From Balanoglossus misakiensis (lineage: Eukaryota; Hemichordata): a stretch of DNA of 64,000 nt. The notes under the pieces are model-generated. The model was not told the origin of the DNA. It was given only the letters and a program-made list of their open reading frames with translations, and did not search any database. The position numbers and the translations under genes were made by a program. Shown here one piece after another: positions 10,629 through 21,542 of the stretch (positions within the stretch are counted from its first letter, which is position 1; every line of letters starts with the position of its first letter). The stretch is taken from the NCBI GenBank assembly GCA_040954595.2, contig CM082582.2, forward strand, positions 186,001-250,000, read 5' to 3'.

Positions 10629-10938
10629 GCTGATCGATAGCTCTACATTGTGGTCTCCGAGGTCAAAGGTTGGCCGGTCATGACAATGCCATTATTAAAA
10701 TAGGGGCCAGTCTTCAAGACGTGACTCTACCAGCCTCCAGACCAGGAACTGGCGACCCGCCGTTTGTTTCCAACGCCAAATTTGATTCTAATGTTGAATT
10801 TACGAGAAAACAATTTATCTGACCTGTAGTTTTTTGGCTCACTTACGTTTTGATGACTGGCCCCTATTTTAATAATGGTACCGCCATGACCGGCCAACCT
10901 TTGACCTCAGAGACCACAATGTAGAGCTATCGATCAGC
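10629..10938. mobile_element. Nested inverted-repeat element (MITE)
   Basis: Arms of about 80 bp, starting with a CTGATCGATAGCTC-type end and containing GGTCAAAGGTTGGCCGGTCA, are inverted about a 150-bp core. It lies inside the 1.3-kb long-TIR element and so inserted later or is its internal foldback. Confidence 0.75.
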
Positions 10939-11135
10939 TTTTTGCGTTTCAATCAAACATTGCAATCACGGGCTAAAATCACTAACTAGTTGATACCTTT
11001 TTCGGTGTTTCATCTAACCTTTGAAAGGAGTATAATAAAAATGAAATGACCACACGTAATGTGCATTTCTTGTTCACGTGTGGGGACTATATGTGTGCGT
11101 AATGATCCAAATGCAAGGGGTTGTGTGAACAGGCC

Positions 11136-11181
11136 TTAAATAATGAGTTTGCGTTAAATAATGAGTTTGCGTTAAATAATA
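11136..11181. repeat. 18-bp tandem repeat
   Basis: About two and a half units of TTAAATAATGAGTTTGCG inside the long-TIR element. Confidence 0.8.
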
Positions 11182-11730
11182 AGTTGACAAACGGCGCGAG
11201 TGCATTTTTTCATGGTTTAGAAATCACTTATTTATATATAATTCATTATATAATGTAAATCACTCATGATATATATATAATAGACTTGCACTTAAATTAT
11301 TTATAAATCACTCATGATATATATATAATACACTTAATTTTTTTTTTATTTATAAATTATTAATTATATATAAATAATTATGTACATCACTCATGATATA
11401 TATATAATAGACTGACACTGACATTGTTTATAAATAATTTATTATATATAAATAAAAGAGCATAAAAATACATTTTATGTATATAATTGAATCGACTTGA
11501 AATTATTTATAAATAAATTGTCAGGACTTAAATGGTTTGCAAATCTATAATTACATACATATAAGTATGTTAAATAACGACTTTTGAACAAATAATTTAG
11601 CTAAATAATAAGTTAACACATGGCACCCCATATGTTTGTACGCACAGAATTACGCACATGCACATAAGATGATCGTCTGCCTTAAGTGAAAGATTACACA
11701 GTAATGCCCAAACTTTAAGTGCTGACTCAC

Positions 11731-11963
11731 CCTCTATATTAGTGTAGTATCCATCTTCACAGACCTCTGGCTCCGACATACCATCATATTGGCACTTATA
11801 CCCAGGGCAGGACAAGGCGTACAGTCTATACTTCCATTGTTGGCAAAATATCCCTGTCCGCATTGTGTTGGTGATGAGAGGCTGGCTGTTCCACACATGA
11901 AACCCTTGGACACAGCGTGCATGCTTCAGAACATGCTGAACTGTAACTTCCAACTGCGCAGTC
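11731..11963 (-). pseudogene. GCC2/GCC3-like double exon with two frameshifts
   Basis: Acceptor ctacag and donor GG|gtgagt. Three frames each hold one part of a continuous GCC2/GCC3 tract: DCAVGSYSSACSEACTLC, then KGFMCGTASLSSPTQCGQGY and GSIDCTPCP, then PGYKCQYDGMSEPEVCEDGY. The joins fall at short A and C runs. This is the most N-terminal GCC2/GCC3 exon seen and is clearly not translatable as written. Confidence 0.72.
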
Positions 11964-12746
11964 CTGTAGGAGTGAAGACGTTAAATATTAGGGAGGTTTA
12001 GGAGCCCTCTAGCCAGCAAACTTCATCAAGGATGTACGCGCAGAACATAAACTGGAAACACTGTGCGCCCGGTCTTTTTCCCATAGGATTACATTGATTA
12101 TCACATACATAGCTCCGCATATACCATAGTATGACGTCAGACGTAGGTAAATTTGCACCAAGCGTTATTGTAATACCCATCCCTCTGACGTCACCAAACG
12201 GAACTATTTTAAACTTGTAAACAAAGTCCTCTTAGGGCGACAAAATTCAGTGCAATTGTTGGTTTTATTTCGATTTTAAAAATAATCAAAGATAAATAAA
12301 ATGTTTCGTATGTGTAAATATGGACGATCGACGATTAGTTTTACCTGTGTACATTTTTATCGCACCAACCGGCACCAAAACTATCGCAAGGTCGTCAGTG
12401 CTGAGCCAATGTCGTCGCGTTGTCGAACGAGCAACAGGTACAAAACTGAGTATTCGCAAAAATTTTGATGCGACGATTAGAGCAAAACGGTCTAGTCATG
12501 AAGCAAAAGGCATAAGAAAGGTTTCCTGCTCCAGTGAAACCTTGACGGACGATGAAATCCTGCTGACGCACGACAGACGGGTCCTCGCCAAAACCAGAAT
12601 CGTCCAGGTCGTGACCTGAGTCACCTGACAGATAGACCGCATAACATCGATCTTCAATTTTGCACAAAATAGTTACAAATTTTATCGCAACCACAAAGAG
12701 ATTTATTTGAAAATCAAAATTAGCGGATCTATGTATGTGATAAACA
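11964..12746. other. Intronic/intergenic stretch without clear gene
   Basis: Overlapping ORFs on both strands near 12320-12868 (99 and 157 codons) have no recognised domain and overlap a hairpin element. I do not call a gene. Confidence 0.4.
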
Positions 12747-12896
12747 TATAATTCCCCCGTATTCCTCACTCGTGTACCTGCGTCGCGAACTCTCGATTCC
12801 CAGTATAGAATGGCTCGGAGGGATACGGCCGCTATACGGGGAATCACTCGTCCGCGACGCAGGCACACTCGTTCGAAATACGGGGGAATTATATAT
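12747..12896. repeat. Foldback hairpin element
   Basis: Arms TATAATTCCCCCGTATT with CTGCGTCGCG, and their inverted copy at 12853-12896, enclose about 65 bp. It is one of a set of hairpin elements in this window. Confidence 0.8.
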
Positions 12897-12984
12897 AATA
12901 ATCGCCAGAAAACAAACTTCTACTATTGTCATTTTAACGAAATTTTACACATAGCTCAGTCCAGCAAATATAAATTCATTGGTC

Positions 12985-13152
12985 AAATAAAATATAGGGG
13001 TCACCGTGCTCTTTTTTGAGATAAATTGCGTTAAGAATTTTGCCCATAGACAAACCGCTGGTGAAAAATGCTGAGTCAGCAGATTTCTTCTATTATCGAC
13101 CAAATTCATGGCTCTGTATTTCAAAAACAAGCCCAGTGACCCCTATATTTAA
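12985..13152. repeat. Short inverted-repeat element (MITE)
   Basis: ATATAGGGGTCAC at the left and its inverse GTGACCCCTATAT at the right bound about 165 bp. Confidence 0.7.
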
Positions 13153-13740
13153 TTACGGATTTTTATTATACATACAAAGGAGAATAAAAAAATCCACAAT
13201 TAAAAAAAATGACAATACTTTCAATTTTACTGAACGTACATCCTTAATGTTACTTATGTAGTAGAGCACCAAAACCCAAATTTTCATATCGATTGTGTAT
13301 TTTGTGATAAAAGCACCAAACTTGGCTCAGATGTGTGTTAATGTGTACTGAACAAATTCAGATAGCGAGTCACTAAATATCTGTTAAAGAGTTTCCATGG
13401 CAACCAATTATTTTCAAAATGGCCGCCAATACAGATAATCACACCTGTTAAACACCAAAATAAATTCAGATTACAATATTTGAAATAAGAAACTACGAAA
13501 AGAATGGTTTGCAATAGAACTATGGTTATTGAACAACAAATGTACTTATAAGGGTAACTAAGGGATCAAAACACAGGTGCAACTTTCAATCCCTGGTTCT
13601 CGCATTAGTATAGGTGCTCCCCCTAGTCAAACATTATGGCTAGTTGCGATATTTAACTTGAAGTACGTAAATTACACACACACGAATCGCAACAGTTAGC
13701 GAGTCACTAAATATCTATTGAAGAGTGACTATGCAACTTA
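13153..13740. other. Non-coding stretch with a spaced direct repeat
   Basis: The phrase AGCGAGTCACTAAATATCT occurs at about 13363 and again at about 13700. No gene or other structure recognised. Confidence 0.45.
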
Positions 13741-13749
13741 TTCAAGATC

Positions 13750-14952
13750 CATCCTATCCACAATACGTGTGAACTTCTACTCTCTACATGGAATGTCCGC
13801 TCAGCTGGATGCAAATCATTAGACATTGCAGACTACATCACAGATAAAGACATTGATATTCTTGTACTCACTGAAACATGGTTGAAGGAATCTGGTGACG
13901 AACACGTAATGGCTGAATGCACACCACCAGGCTATGCTGTCAAACATCTACCTGGGGTTGGCAAGATCGGTGGAGGCTTAGCTTAAATTCATAAGCTAGC
14001 ACTAAAATTAACAGCTTGGAAGCCTATTCTCTCTGTTAAACCCCGGTGCGGAAAGTCCTGGGGTTCGGATTAACGTGTGTTTGTATAGTTGTTTATTTGG
14101 GAGTGGTCGTCGTGCATAATGACTGTGTAATGGCTCTCATGTACACAGAAAATAATTGAACACTTCACACTTCCACGCGATTGACAACTGTTTCAATGGC
14201 GTGGTTATTGTTTCCCAGGGACGCTTCTGAAAAGCACTGAAACCAGATTTCTCCCAAAATCATCGTTGTTTCATAAGCTCGTGTACTTTTTCGTCGATAA
14301 CTGTATGTTGTGTGTGTTTATAAAGCCAACTACTGTCGTTGTGTGGTGTAATTCTTTATGCTTGGACCTGTTTGGGCCGATTTTCATAGAGCCAAGATCG
14401 TTGGTGTTGTCTGTTGTCAGGCAAACGGCATTAAGATTCGCCACTGATTTGGGGGGTCTTTTATACGCCGCACCGGGGTTTAAATCTTTTGAGGCAGTGG
14501 AAGCAACTATTCTTCACCAGAAACTTTCCATGAAAATAATTCTTGTCTTCCGTCCACCACCATCAGTTAAGAATAAGTTCACTGCACCACAGTTCATGGA
14601 AGAGTTCAGTACAACACTTGAGAAGTATGTCACCTGCTCAAGTAATCTCTTCATCGTAGGAGATTTCAATATTCACCTAGAAGATGATAAGAATCCAGTA
14701 ACACAGAAATTCAATGGAATCATCAGCGCCTGTAATCTGAAACAATGGGTCCAACAACCAACACACAGAAAGGGTCATACTCTTGATCTCATTGTATCTA
14801 ACTCTGCGTCTAACATCAAGAGTGTCTCTGTAGACTGCTTGGAACTCTCTGATCACAATCCTGTCAATGCAAAACCCTTTCAAAGCCATGGTTCAGTCCA
14901 AACGCATTGTTTCCTATGGAATGTACGACCTCTAAAGAGAGAACTTGGGTGA
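13750..14952 (+). mobile_element. LINE endonuclease fragment, interrupted
   Basis: Plus-strand coding of an APE-type endonuclease from an L2/CR1-like LINE. The N-terminal part ends at 13985 (LLLSTWNVRSAGCKSLD, DIDILVLTETWLKESGDE). The C-terminal part runs at 14485-14880 (NLFIVGDFNIHLEDD, THRKGHTLDLIVSN, LSDHNP), giving motifs NVRS, TETW, GDFN and SDH. A TTAA element splits the gene and the first part also has a stop. No reverse transcriptase follows. Confidence 0.82.
14040..14479. mobile_element. TTAA-target element inside the LINE
   Basis: A 440-bp element with 12-bp inverted ends ACCCCGGTGCGG, flanked by TTAA (14036-14039 and 14480-14483). Removing it with one TTAA joins the LINE reading frame exactly (LSV then KSFEAVEA), which independently confirms the boundaries. 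TTAA targets fit piggyBac or Kolobok. Confidence 0.85.
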
Positions 14953-14954
14953 AA

Positions 14955-15290
14955 TGGGACAAAGTCTCTCTCTTGCTGCCTTTTCCATAAATTATGTTTG
15001 ATACAAGACACTGTTTATGTTATTCTACATGTGGATATATAGTGAATCAACGTTCAACCACACACAACTTCCATCCCACTTGCAGACACTAGAGTGAAAA
15101 AGTCACCAAATTGAATAATTGGTGTTTACCGTTTATTCATTTTGGCGAGATTTTTACTCTCATATGCTTCAAATGGGATGGAAGGTGTGTGTGGTCGAAC
15201 GTTGATTCACTATATATCCACATGACATAAACGGTGTCTAGTATCAAACATAGTTAATGGATAAAAGGCAGCGAGAGAGAGACTTTGTTC
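14955..15290. mobile_element. MITE with GGGACAAAGTCTCTCTC ends
   Basis: Inverted arms of about 120 bp begin GGGACAAAGTCTCTCTC and contain GTTTGATACAAGACAC. The same family recurs at 35610 and 58457, with a solo end near 61827. It lies just left of duplication copy A. Confidence 0.82.
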
Positions 15291-15474
15291 CTCTAAAGTA
15301 TACCTTAAAGGTGGCCACTAACAGGTTTGACTGTATGTTGATCTGTGTCATGAATAGCAGACATTTACCAATGACTGATTGTACAATATATGATTTCAGT
15401 GTCACATATACATGTATAAGACACTAAGTACAAACCCATACATCTTACTTTCTCTCCAAATTGTAGATACTCAC

Positions 15475-15586
15475 AAACGCATGTATGTTGAATCCTGGTC
15501 TGCAACCACACTCTGGTAACTGGTTGGTGTGTTGCAACCTACTTGTTGGCATGGTGACAAACCAGCTTGATCGCACTCATTGTCAT
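15475..15586 (-). pseudogene. cbEGF fragment exon, frameshifted (copy A)
   Basis: Acceptor ccccgcag and donor TTT|gtgagt. The N-terminal half DNECDQAGLSPCQQ with CNTPTSYQ and the C-terminal half ECGCRPGFNIHAF are in different frames, and the last cysteine is missing. Length 112 nt is not a multiple of three. It resembles a calcium-binding EGF module that has decayed. The same lesion is in copy B. Confidence 0.65.
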
Positions 15587-17378
15587 CTGCGGGGAAAACA
15601 CAAATATCATAAAATGTATTAGAATGAATACATGTGAATTACAGTTTTCTTTGAGTACACATTTGAAAATATACGACAAGAGAGCAAAATTGTGTGAAAC
15701 TTAATAAATATCATCTGGCATATAACTTGGTCATTACATATGTTTATCTGTACCAGTACTGTATACTGATAAACAAACAATGTAGTAACCACATTAAATT
15801 TAACAAGGTAGTGTTTGAAAGCCAAAAATATCATGCACGAGACAACAAACTCGTTTTTTTTTGGCTCCGAAGTGTAAACAGAGGAGTCTGTCAAGTTGGG
15901 TATGAGCTACTACCGTCTGTCAAACTACTTCCATCCGTCAAGAATTCATACCATTTTCTAGCTTTATGTTTTTGGCGGTGGTGTGTAGCTTTGAGGTGTT
16001 GCAGAAGAATTGGAACAGGGACAGAAATCGGAACGGATTAGCCAGCAGTGTTTTTGCTACCCGCGAGAAAAAAGTTTGGCGAGACAATTTTCATACAAAT
16101 TAGTCAAACTTGCGAAGCACTGCTATCTAACATCGTCGTTTGTTTTGACATGATCAACTTGCCATGATCAGTGCACTACAATGCGTGAAAGTGGACCGCT
16201 GTTCTGTTCATTGATCATCACCCCCTTGTATCATGAACATTGTAAGGCAATCCATTGAATTCAGCTCTTTCAGCTAGTGGCCACACTCGCTTGATTTCCT
16301 GTGTGTGTCTCTGGAGGCACAAATAATGCATATGCGTCTTTTTCTAATTTGCATATTTTGAATGGGTTAGGTGTGCCCTGACTTGAATGCGTCAAGCGTA
16401 CAGGTTGTTATGGAAGTTTCTTTTTAGAACCACTAGTGTTAGTCTGTGGGCCCAACCATCAAAAAAAGGTTCTAGAAATGTTATTATGTTGTATAGGAGT
16501 TTTGTTCTACATGAAATTAGCTGGAAATGATGGGTGGGAAACTATTGATGTGAAATCAGGTCACTTCTACCGAAAATGATGGACCAGAGAGCAATGACTA
16601 TTTTAATTTATTTCATATACTATGTTCACAACTGCTATGCACCCATAAACTGGGGAAACTAAATGATTGAACTTTCTGTTTGAACAATTCATGTATTTTT
16701 TTTGCTACCACCTACACTACTATAGTCAGCACATGAAAGTATATACTTGAATATGGAGAAATTTTATCAAAACACTTCAGCTGATCTTGAATGCTGTCTG
16801 ATATTTTTTTTTCCAAATGTATTTCTTTCACTTTTAGACTAGTACTTCTAAGCACTGTTTTTTTTTCAAAACACATTTCTCATAGCTCGCACTGGTGCAA
16901 TTTGATACGACATACACAATGAATTCCATCAGTATAACATAATATACAGAATCTGAGAGGGAAATGACAATATATTTGTGTGAGACCATTTGTGAGTGCA
17001 GGCCATTTTTAAGACTTAATTTAAAACAGTTATTAGAGCCCAGGACAAGTGGTTTTTCCCCCTGTCAAGCACCTACGTTATCAGGCTGCATTCAATATTA
17101 CATGAGCAAATCAGTTCAGCATTTCACTGTGGTGTTTGCACTGTTCTCCAAACATTCTGCTCGTCATCCACTACACACTGAGAGAGCACCAAGTGTCCTT
17201 GACGCTATATTTTTAATTTCTAACTATGGAAAGTGCCTGATAACTTTAAATTATTTTCTTTTTTAACATGGTGACTGGCTGTAATCTCTGCAACTTACAA
17301 CTTCTGTAAGCACCCTTTTGTGGCAGGAAATGCAAAGCCATTGTTAGCCTATACCCTCCCCACTCAAAAAAAACTTAC
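15587..17378. other. Long intron, copy A
   Basis: About 1.8 kb of AT-rich intron. It contains the empty target site GCCATGAT at 16161-16168 for the element present in copy B. The 100-codon plus-strand ORF at 16964 also occurs in copy B but shows no domain. No gene recognised. Confidence 0.5.
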
Positions 17379-17498
17379 CTGAACAATTGACATGGTCTGC
17401 ACTCAGAGAAAAACCATCATCACCACAACTACAGCTGAATCCACCCTCTGCATTGTGACAACCTCCAGCACAAACAGAATCTGAACACTCATTCACAT
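17379..17498 (-). CDS. Calcium-binding EGF exon (copy A)
   Basis: A 120-nt exon with acceptor ttttcag and donor TCAG|gtaagt. It encodes DVNECSDSVCAGGCHNAEGG, FSCSCGDDGFSLSADHVNC, a complete six-cysteine cbEGF with the N-terminal calcium motif (D-x-N-E). It is phase 1 at both ends like the other EGF exons, so it could be spliced with them. No lesion; copy B at 40722 is almost identical. Confidence 0.85.
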
Positions 17499-17824
17499 CT
17501 GAAAATAGAAAACAAAAACATCCATTGTAATTATTCAAGTCAATACCTATCCTCCCTTCCTTTAAAATTTTCTTAAATTGAACAAATTCACATGGCTTTG
17601 AAATTAAGTATTAACAGTGATATTTCTAATATTTCTAACAGGCCTGACTTTTCTAAACTTTCAGTTTCTTTGTGGATTTGTAGAAATGATGTAAAAACTG
17701 AGCTGTCAGGTCATAACTGTTTGTGCTTTGGCATGAACACATATCCCAGAATGCCCTACAGGGTTGGCAAAGAAATTGATAAACTCTTCACCTAAAATTT
17801 CAAACTCGTAGATCTTAATTATAT

Positions 17825-18224
17825 AGATTCTCACACTCCTGGCATGCTGAGAGTGTAGGATCAGAGTTTTAGAACAAATCAATCCCACACACTCACTGAA
17901 TCGAAAGCTGTATATGACGCGAGCGCTGATTGGATGACAAAGCGATTTTTAATAACGTGCGCTAAATGTTATCCAATGACAGGATAAAGAAACTACAACA
18001 TGCCAGATGACAACTCAAGAGTCATTTATTCAATGTTTTAAGACGAATTTGGCTAATTTGTGCCCGTGTGAGAAATATAATCTCATACACAAAGGACCTA
18101 GGATCATATTTCCCACACTTGTCAGGGATATTTTGTCCCACATTCGCCTGCAGCTCGTGTGGGACAGAAAATCCCCAACTCATGTCAGAATTATGACCCC
18201 TAGTCCTTGGGAGTGTGAGATTCT
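17825..18224. repeat. TIR/hairpin element (copy A)
   Basis: AGATTCTCACACTCC at the left and its inverse at 18210-18224 bound the element. Inside, arms starting CCTAGGATCATATTT and AGTCCTAG fold around the loop ATTCGCCTGCAGCTCG. Copy B is at 41169-41568. Confidence 0.75.
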
Positions 18225-19189
18225 ATTAATCTCACAACCTTAGGACCTGGGATAAGATTTCTCAGATGAGTTGGTGATATTTTTGCTTGTGTTAGTCAAC
18301 ATATACCTGATAAGTGTAAAAAATTGCGTCAAGGACACAGTGGTCCCATTCAGTCTACACGGAGTACATATACACAGTCAGATCGCACGGTGCTCATTTG
18401 CATATGAAAGTTCATCAAGCGAGCGACCGTTAACTTTCAAACAGACTGCAATAGGCCAATTTTCAAGGTGATTTTCAACTTGATTTTTATGCTCTGTTGT
18501 GCAATAAAATACCATGTTAGCTGGATAAATTACGAAAGTGATTCCCATTTTTCACTGCAGACGTAAATTTTATGAAAATCTGTCGGTAATAGTAGAAGTT
18601 TTTAACGTGTTTTCAGTGGTATGTTGGTGACCCCGAAAGAGACGTCCATAAACGTGTCAAAAAGCATTTGAAAACGACCTCGGAAGTTAACCAAACTTTC
18701 CTGACAGAGAGGTCTAATATCGGTCCCGACATCCATGAAAAGAAATTAATTCGAAATGCTTGTGTAACAGTCCGCTTAAAAATAATCGATGTCGTTCAAC
18801 GATATGACCCGGAAGTATACGTTGACCTCTCCGGCTCCATGTTAGCCTTGTAAATACAGAAGTGTTGCGTTGATCGTGAAACGATACGTTTACCGTGGGG
18901 AAAACAGCTTTTGAAAGGCAATTCTTAAGTAAAACAGTTACTGGATAATGTATGACACCCTAAGGTAACGTATTAGCCAAGTTTTAACTTAATTACTAGC
19001 CTGATTTCAATACAACATCGATCTATCGCCTACAAATGTAGGTCCCATATGGACAGAATGCCAGGTTTACCATACATGACTACGTACGTGTGAGGAGCTC
19101 AGCTGGTGTATTTTTTTTCTCTTTATCGTGGCCTGGGATATTAGTAGACATTTCGAGAATGCAAAATGCCAACTGTAACTTCAAAACCA

Positions 19190-20155
19190 TTTCCCTTTAT
19201 TCACTGATAATATATGCAATAAATATTTGTGTCTGAAGGCAAGCAATTTTTGTTGTCATCATTGCATTGGGCTGAACAGGACAGAGTTTGAGCTGATCAG
19301 CTGACTCCAAGTTTCGATTTGGAACATACAATTTGATCATATCAGACAGATATGATGGTCCAAGTCTATGAATGAATTCAAAAATAAGAAATAAAATCTT
19401 GAAAACAATACGATCAGACACAGGTAACCAATGCAACTGAAATTGCATTGATGTAAAAGGTGATTTTGGAACTAGCAGCAATATTTTGAACTTGAATACG
19501 GCTGATCTAGTACTTAGGGAGCCCAAATAAAAGTGAATTACATGAATCTATTCAAAATGCAACAAAAGAAGGAACTTTATTGCTCTGTGGCGGCTTGAGA
19601 TAAATATTTACAGACAAGTGCAATATGCTGCAAATGAAAAGCGACTGAATGGCAGATCTGTGCAATCATTGTCAGACAATGAACAGGTTTCAGAGCATCA
19701 CATGCATTTCTGTAATCCCTCTGGCAGATAGATTACCCGAAGTAGCAGAAAAAATAACAAATTCAGTCTTATCGTTATTTAAACACAAGACATTTTCAGA
19801 CATTCAGTACCGACATCGGAAATACAATGTTCTAGATTTGAGAGCATTCTGGGAGCATTCTTCTTGGTAAAAGACAATGAAGAGCCATCTGCATAAAAGC
19901 TATGTACAGGCATCCATGACTAGAAACTAATTCACCTAATGGAGAAGTGTACATATTAAAAAGTATAGGACAAAGAACTGATCCCTGTGTTACCCCAGTG
20001 TCAAGCGGATAAAATGGTGATTGTTTGGAACACGGTTACAGTAACCATGTCTGAAATTAACACATACACACAGGGTGCGATTGGAAAGGTATGACTGAAA
20101 CCACAATAGGGCTGCAACCCACAAAAGACCAATCAATTTCATTGATGATTCATTA
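19190..20155 (-). mobile_element. L2/CR1-type LINE reverse transcriptase fragment
   Basis: Minus-strand similarity to non-LTR reverse transcriptase in shifting frames: FQSYLSNRTLCVCVN, then GVTQGSVLCPILF, a degenerate YADD region, then LHWLPVSDRIVFKILFLIF and LGPSYLSDM. It is nested at the 3' end of the Academ-like element and is absent from copy B through a deletion. Confidence 0.78.
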
Positions 20156-20611
20156 AATGTCATCACAGTCACCATCATTGGAATCACAATCACCATTCTT
20201 TGAATTATCAGTTTGTTTTTCTTCCGTCCAGTTATATTCATCAGTCAGTTCGTCAAAGTCAGAATCAGTCTCGTAAATATTTCCCTCTTCTTCTCTTAAA
20301 ATGTCAAATTCATGTGACTCCTCCTGTAAAATTGCATCAATGCTATTTTCCATATAATGATGTTCAGTATCAGTGATTGGTGATGGTGATTCTAATAGTG
20401 GTGACTTATCTGTATATTTTGGGCATACCCCATACTTTTTCGATGTGGTACAGAATCCAGGGTTCCCATTATGTGGATTACTGGAGTCATTGCATTGACA
20501 CGCAGGGCCACAACCATTGTGGGTCTTATAACATTTACAACATCTGCTATTACAAGTTGGCATCTTTTTGCAGCCACACCCTTTTGTTAGCAACTCCAAA
20601 TTATTTTTCAC
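20153..20611 (-). CDS. CXC (tesmin/TSO1-like) cysteine-rich ORF
   Basis: A 152-codon ORF. Residues 11-40 read GCGCKKMPTC, NSRCCKCYKT, HNGCGPACQC, the CxCxxxxC..CC.C....C...CxC pattern of a CXC DNA-binding domain. This is usual for proteins that bind DNA through cysteine-coordinated zinc. The rest is acidic (DSDFDELTDEY). It is the last ORF of the transposon and ends at the nested LINE, so its C-terminus may be altered. In copy B a one-base insertion and a deletion break it. Confidence 0.7.
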   Translation of the reverse strand: MKNNLELLTKGCGCKKMPTCNSRCCKCYKTHNGCGPACQCNDSSNPHNGNPGFCTTSKKYGVCPKYTDKSPLLESPSPITDTEHHYMENSIDAILQEESHEFDILREEEGNIYETDSDFDELTDEYNWTEEKQTDNSKNGDCDSNDGDCDDI

Positions 20612-21029
20612 TTTTTCTAAATTGGCATCACTGTCCCAAATAATATCAAGTTCGCCGTTGCTTAGTCTGTATCCATAATTATTGAATAAGGGAAACGTAA
20701 CATGGCACTGATCGGCCTGGGACCATTACTGAGAGACCCAGCATGATCTTTTCCAGTGCAGTTGTAGGGCTTCAAAGGAAGGGATACATTCTTCCTCATA
20801 CTGGATACGTGGCCAAATTGTTTCTCATATATATGTAAGCCATTTGATGTGGTTATCTTTAAGACTGTTAGTGACACTGGCTACTTGTCGATAAAGTTCA
20901 AAAAGATGAGATGCATCAAATGCTTGGAAATGTTTCTTAACATAAACACTACCTTTTAAACGTATGAAAGCGAAAATTCCATTCCCTACACTGTCTACTG
21001 TTGTGTTCCAGGTATAAGGGTGCCACTAG

Positions 21030-21542
21030 TTATAAACTCAGGGTATTGAAAAAATGTCTTGTAGAAAGATATCTTTCCGATGCCTGCAAAGTATAGTCAC
21101 AACCTGTGCATATGAACACTGTTTGAAATATTTTGCCTACATATTGGAGGGGAATATGTTGCAAATAAGGGTCTAAATTTAAATCTGATTTGAATTGATT
21201 CATGTCTAAATAAGTGAGATTGGATAAATCATTATCCAGTTGTACAAATATCTCCTTTTGAACATGTTGATATAGTACTGGGAGGAGAACATGATAAGTA
21301 TCGGTATCAGGGGAGTAAATAACACCTTTCTTGTAAGAGGACTGAACTGCATGAAGGATGCATCTACTGTCAGCTTCTTCATGACAACTTTTGGCTTCCC
21401 ACTCAGACACAATTCCATTACTACCGACGAAAAGACTCTTGTCCCTATTTTCCCCATCAAAGCCACCTGCTGTAATGAGGACATGATCACCTTGCAGAGC
21501 CGGTACAATTATTTTTAAAGATGTGGCTGACAAGAAGTTCAC
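21030..21542 (-). CDS. XPG/FEN-like nuclease domain ORF (copy A)
   Basis: A 170-codon ORF. HEEADSR at residues 54-60, SPDTD at 77-81 and TGCDYT at 146-151 resemble the acidic I-region, the aspartate pair and the GxDY motif of XPG/FEN-family structure-specific nucleases. Such domains accompany Academ-type transposases. The start is internal to the domain, so the N-terminal part may lie on another segment. Copy B (42801-43313) is intact and nearly identical. The role of cutting flap or branched DNA during transposition is inferred. Confidence 0.65.
   Translation of the reverse strand: MNFLSATSLKIIVPALQGDHVLITAGGFDGENRDKSLFVGSNGIVSEWEAKSCHEEADSRCILHAVQSSYKKGVIYSPDTDTYHVLLPVLYQHVQKEIFVQLDNDLSNLTYLDMNQFKSDLNLDPYLQHIPLQYVGKIFQTVFICTGCDYTLQASERYLSTRHFFNTLSL

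Larger units (their letters stand above)
10320..11631. mobile_element. 1.3-kb long-TIR transposon, 8-bp target duplication
   Basis: The ends are inverted copies beginning ATGGGGTGCCATGTGTTAAC, and inverted similarity extends about 300 bp inward through AT-rich sequence. Exact 8-bp direct repeats atgtttgt flank the element (10312-10319 and 11632-11639). No transposase seen, so it is non-autonomous. The 8-bp duplication fits hAT-like or other 8-bp superfamilies. Confidence 0.85.

Noticed and set aside
12395-12868. 157-codon minus-strand ORF
   Set aside because: Runs into a foldback element and overlaps another ORF; no recognisable domain.
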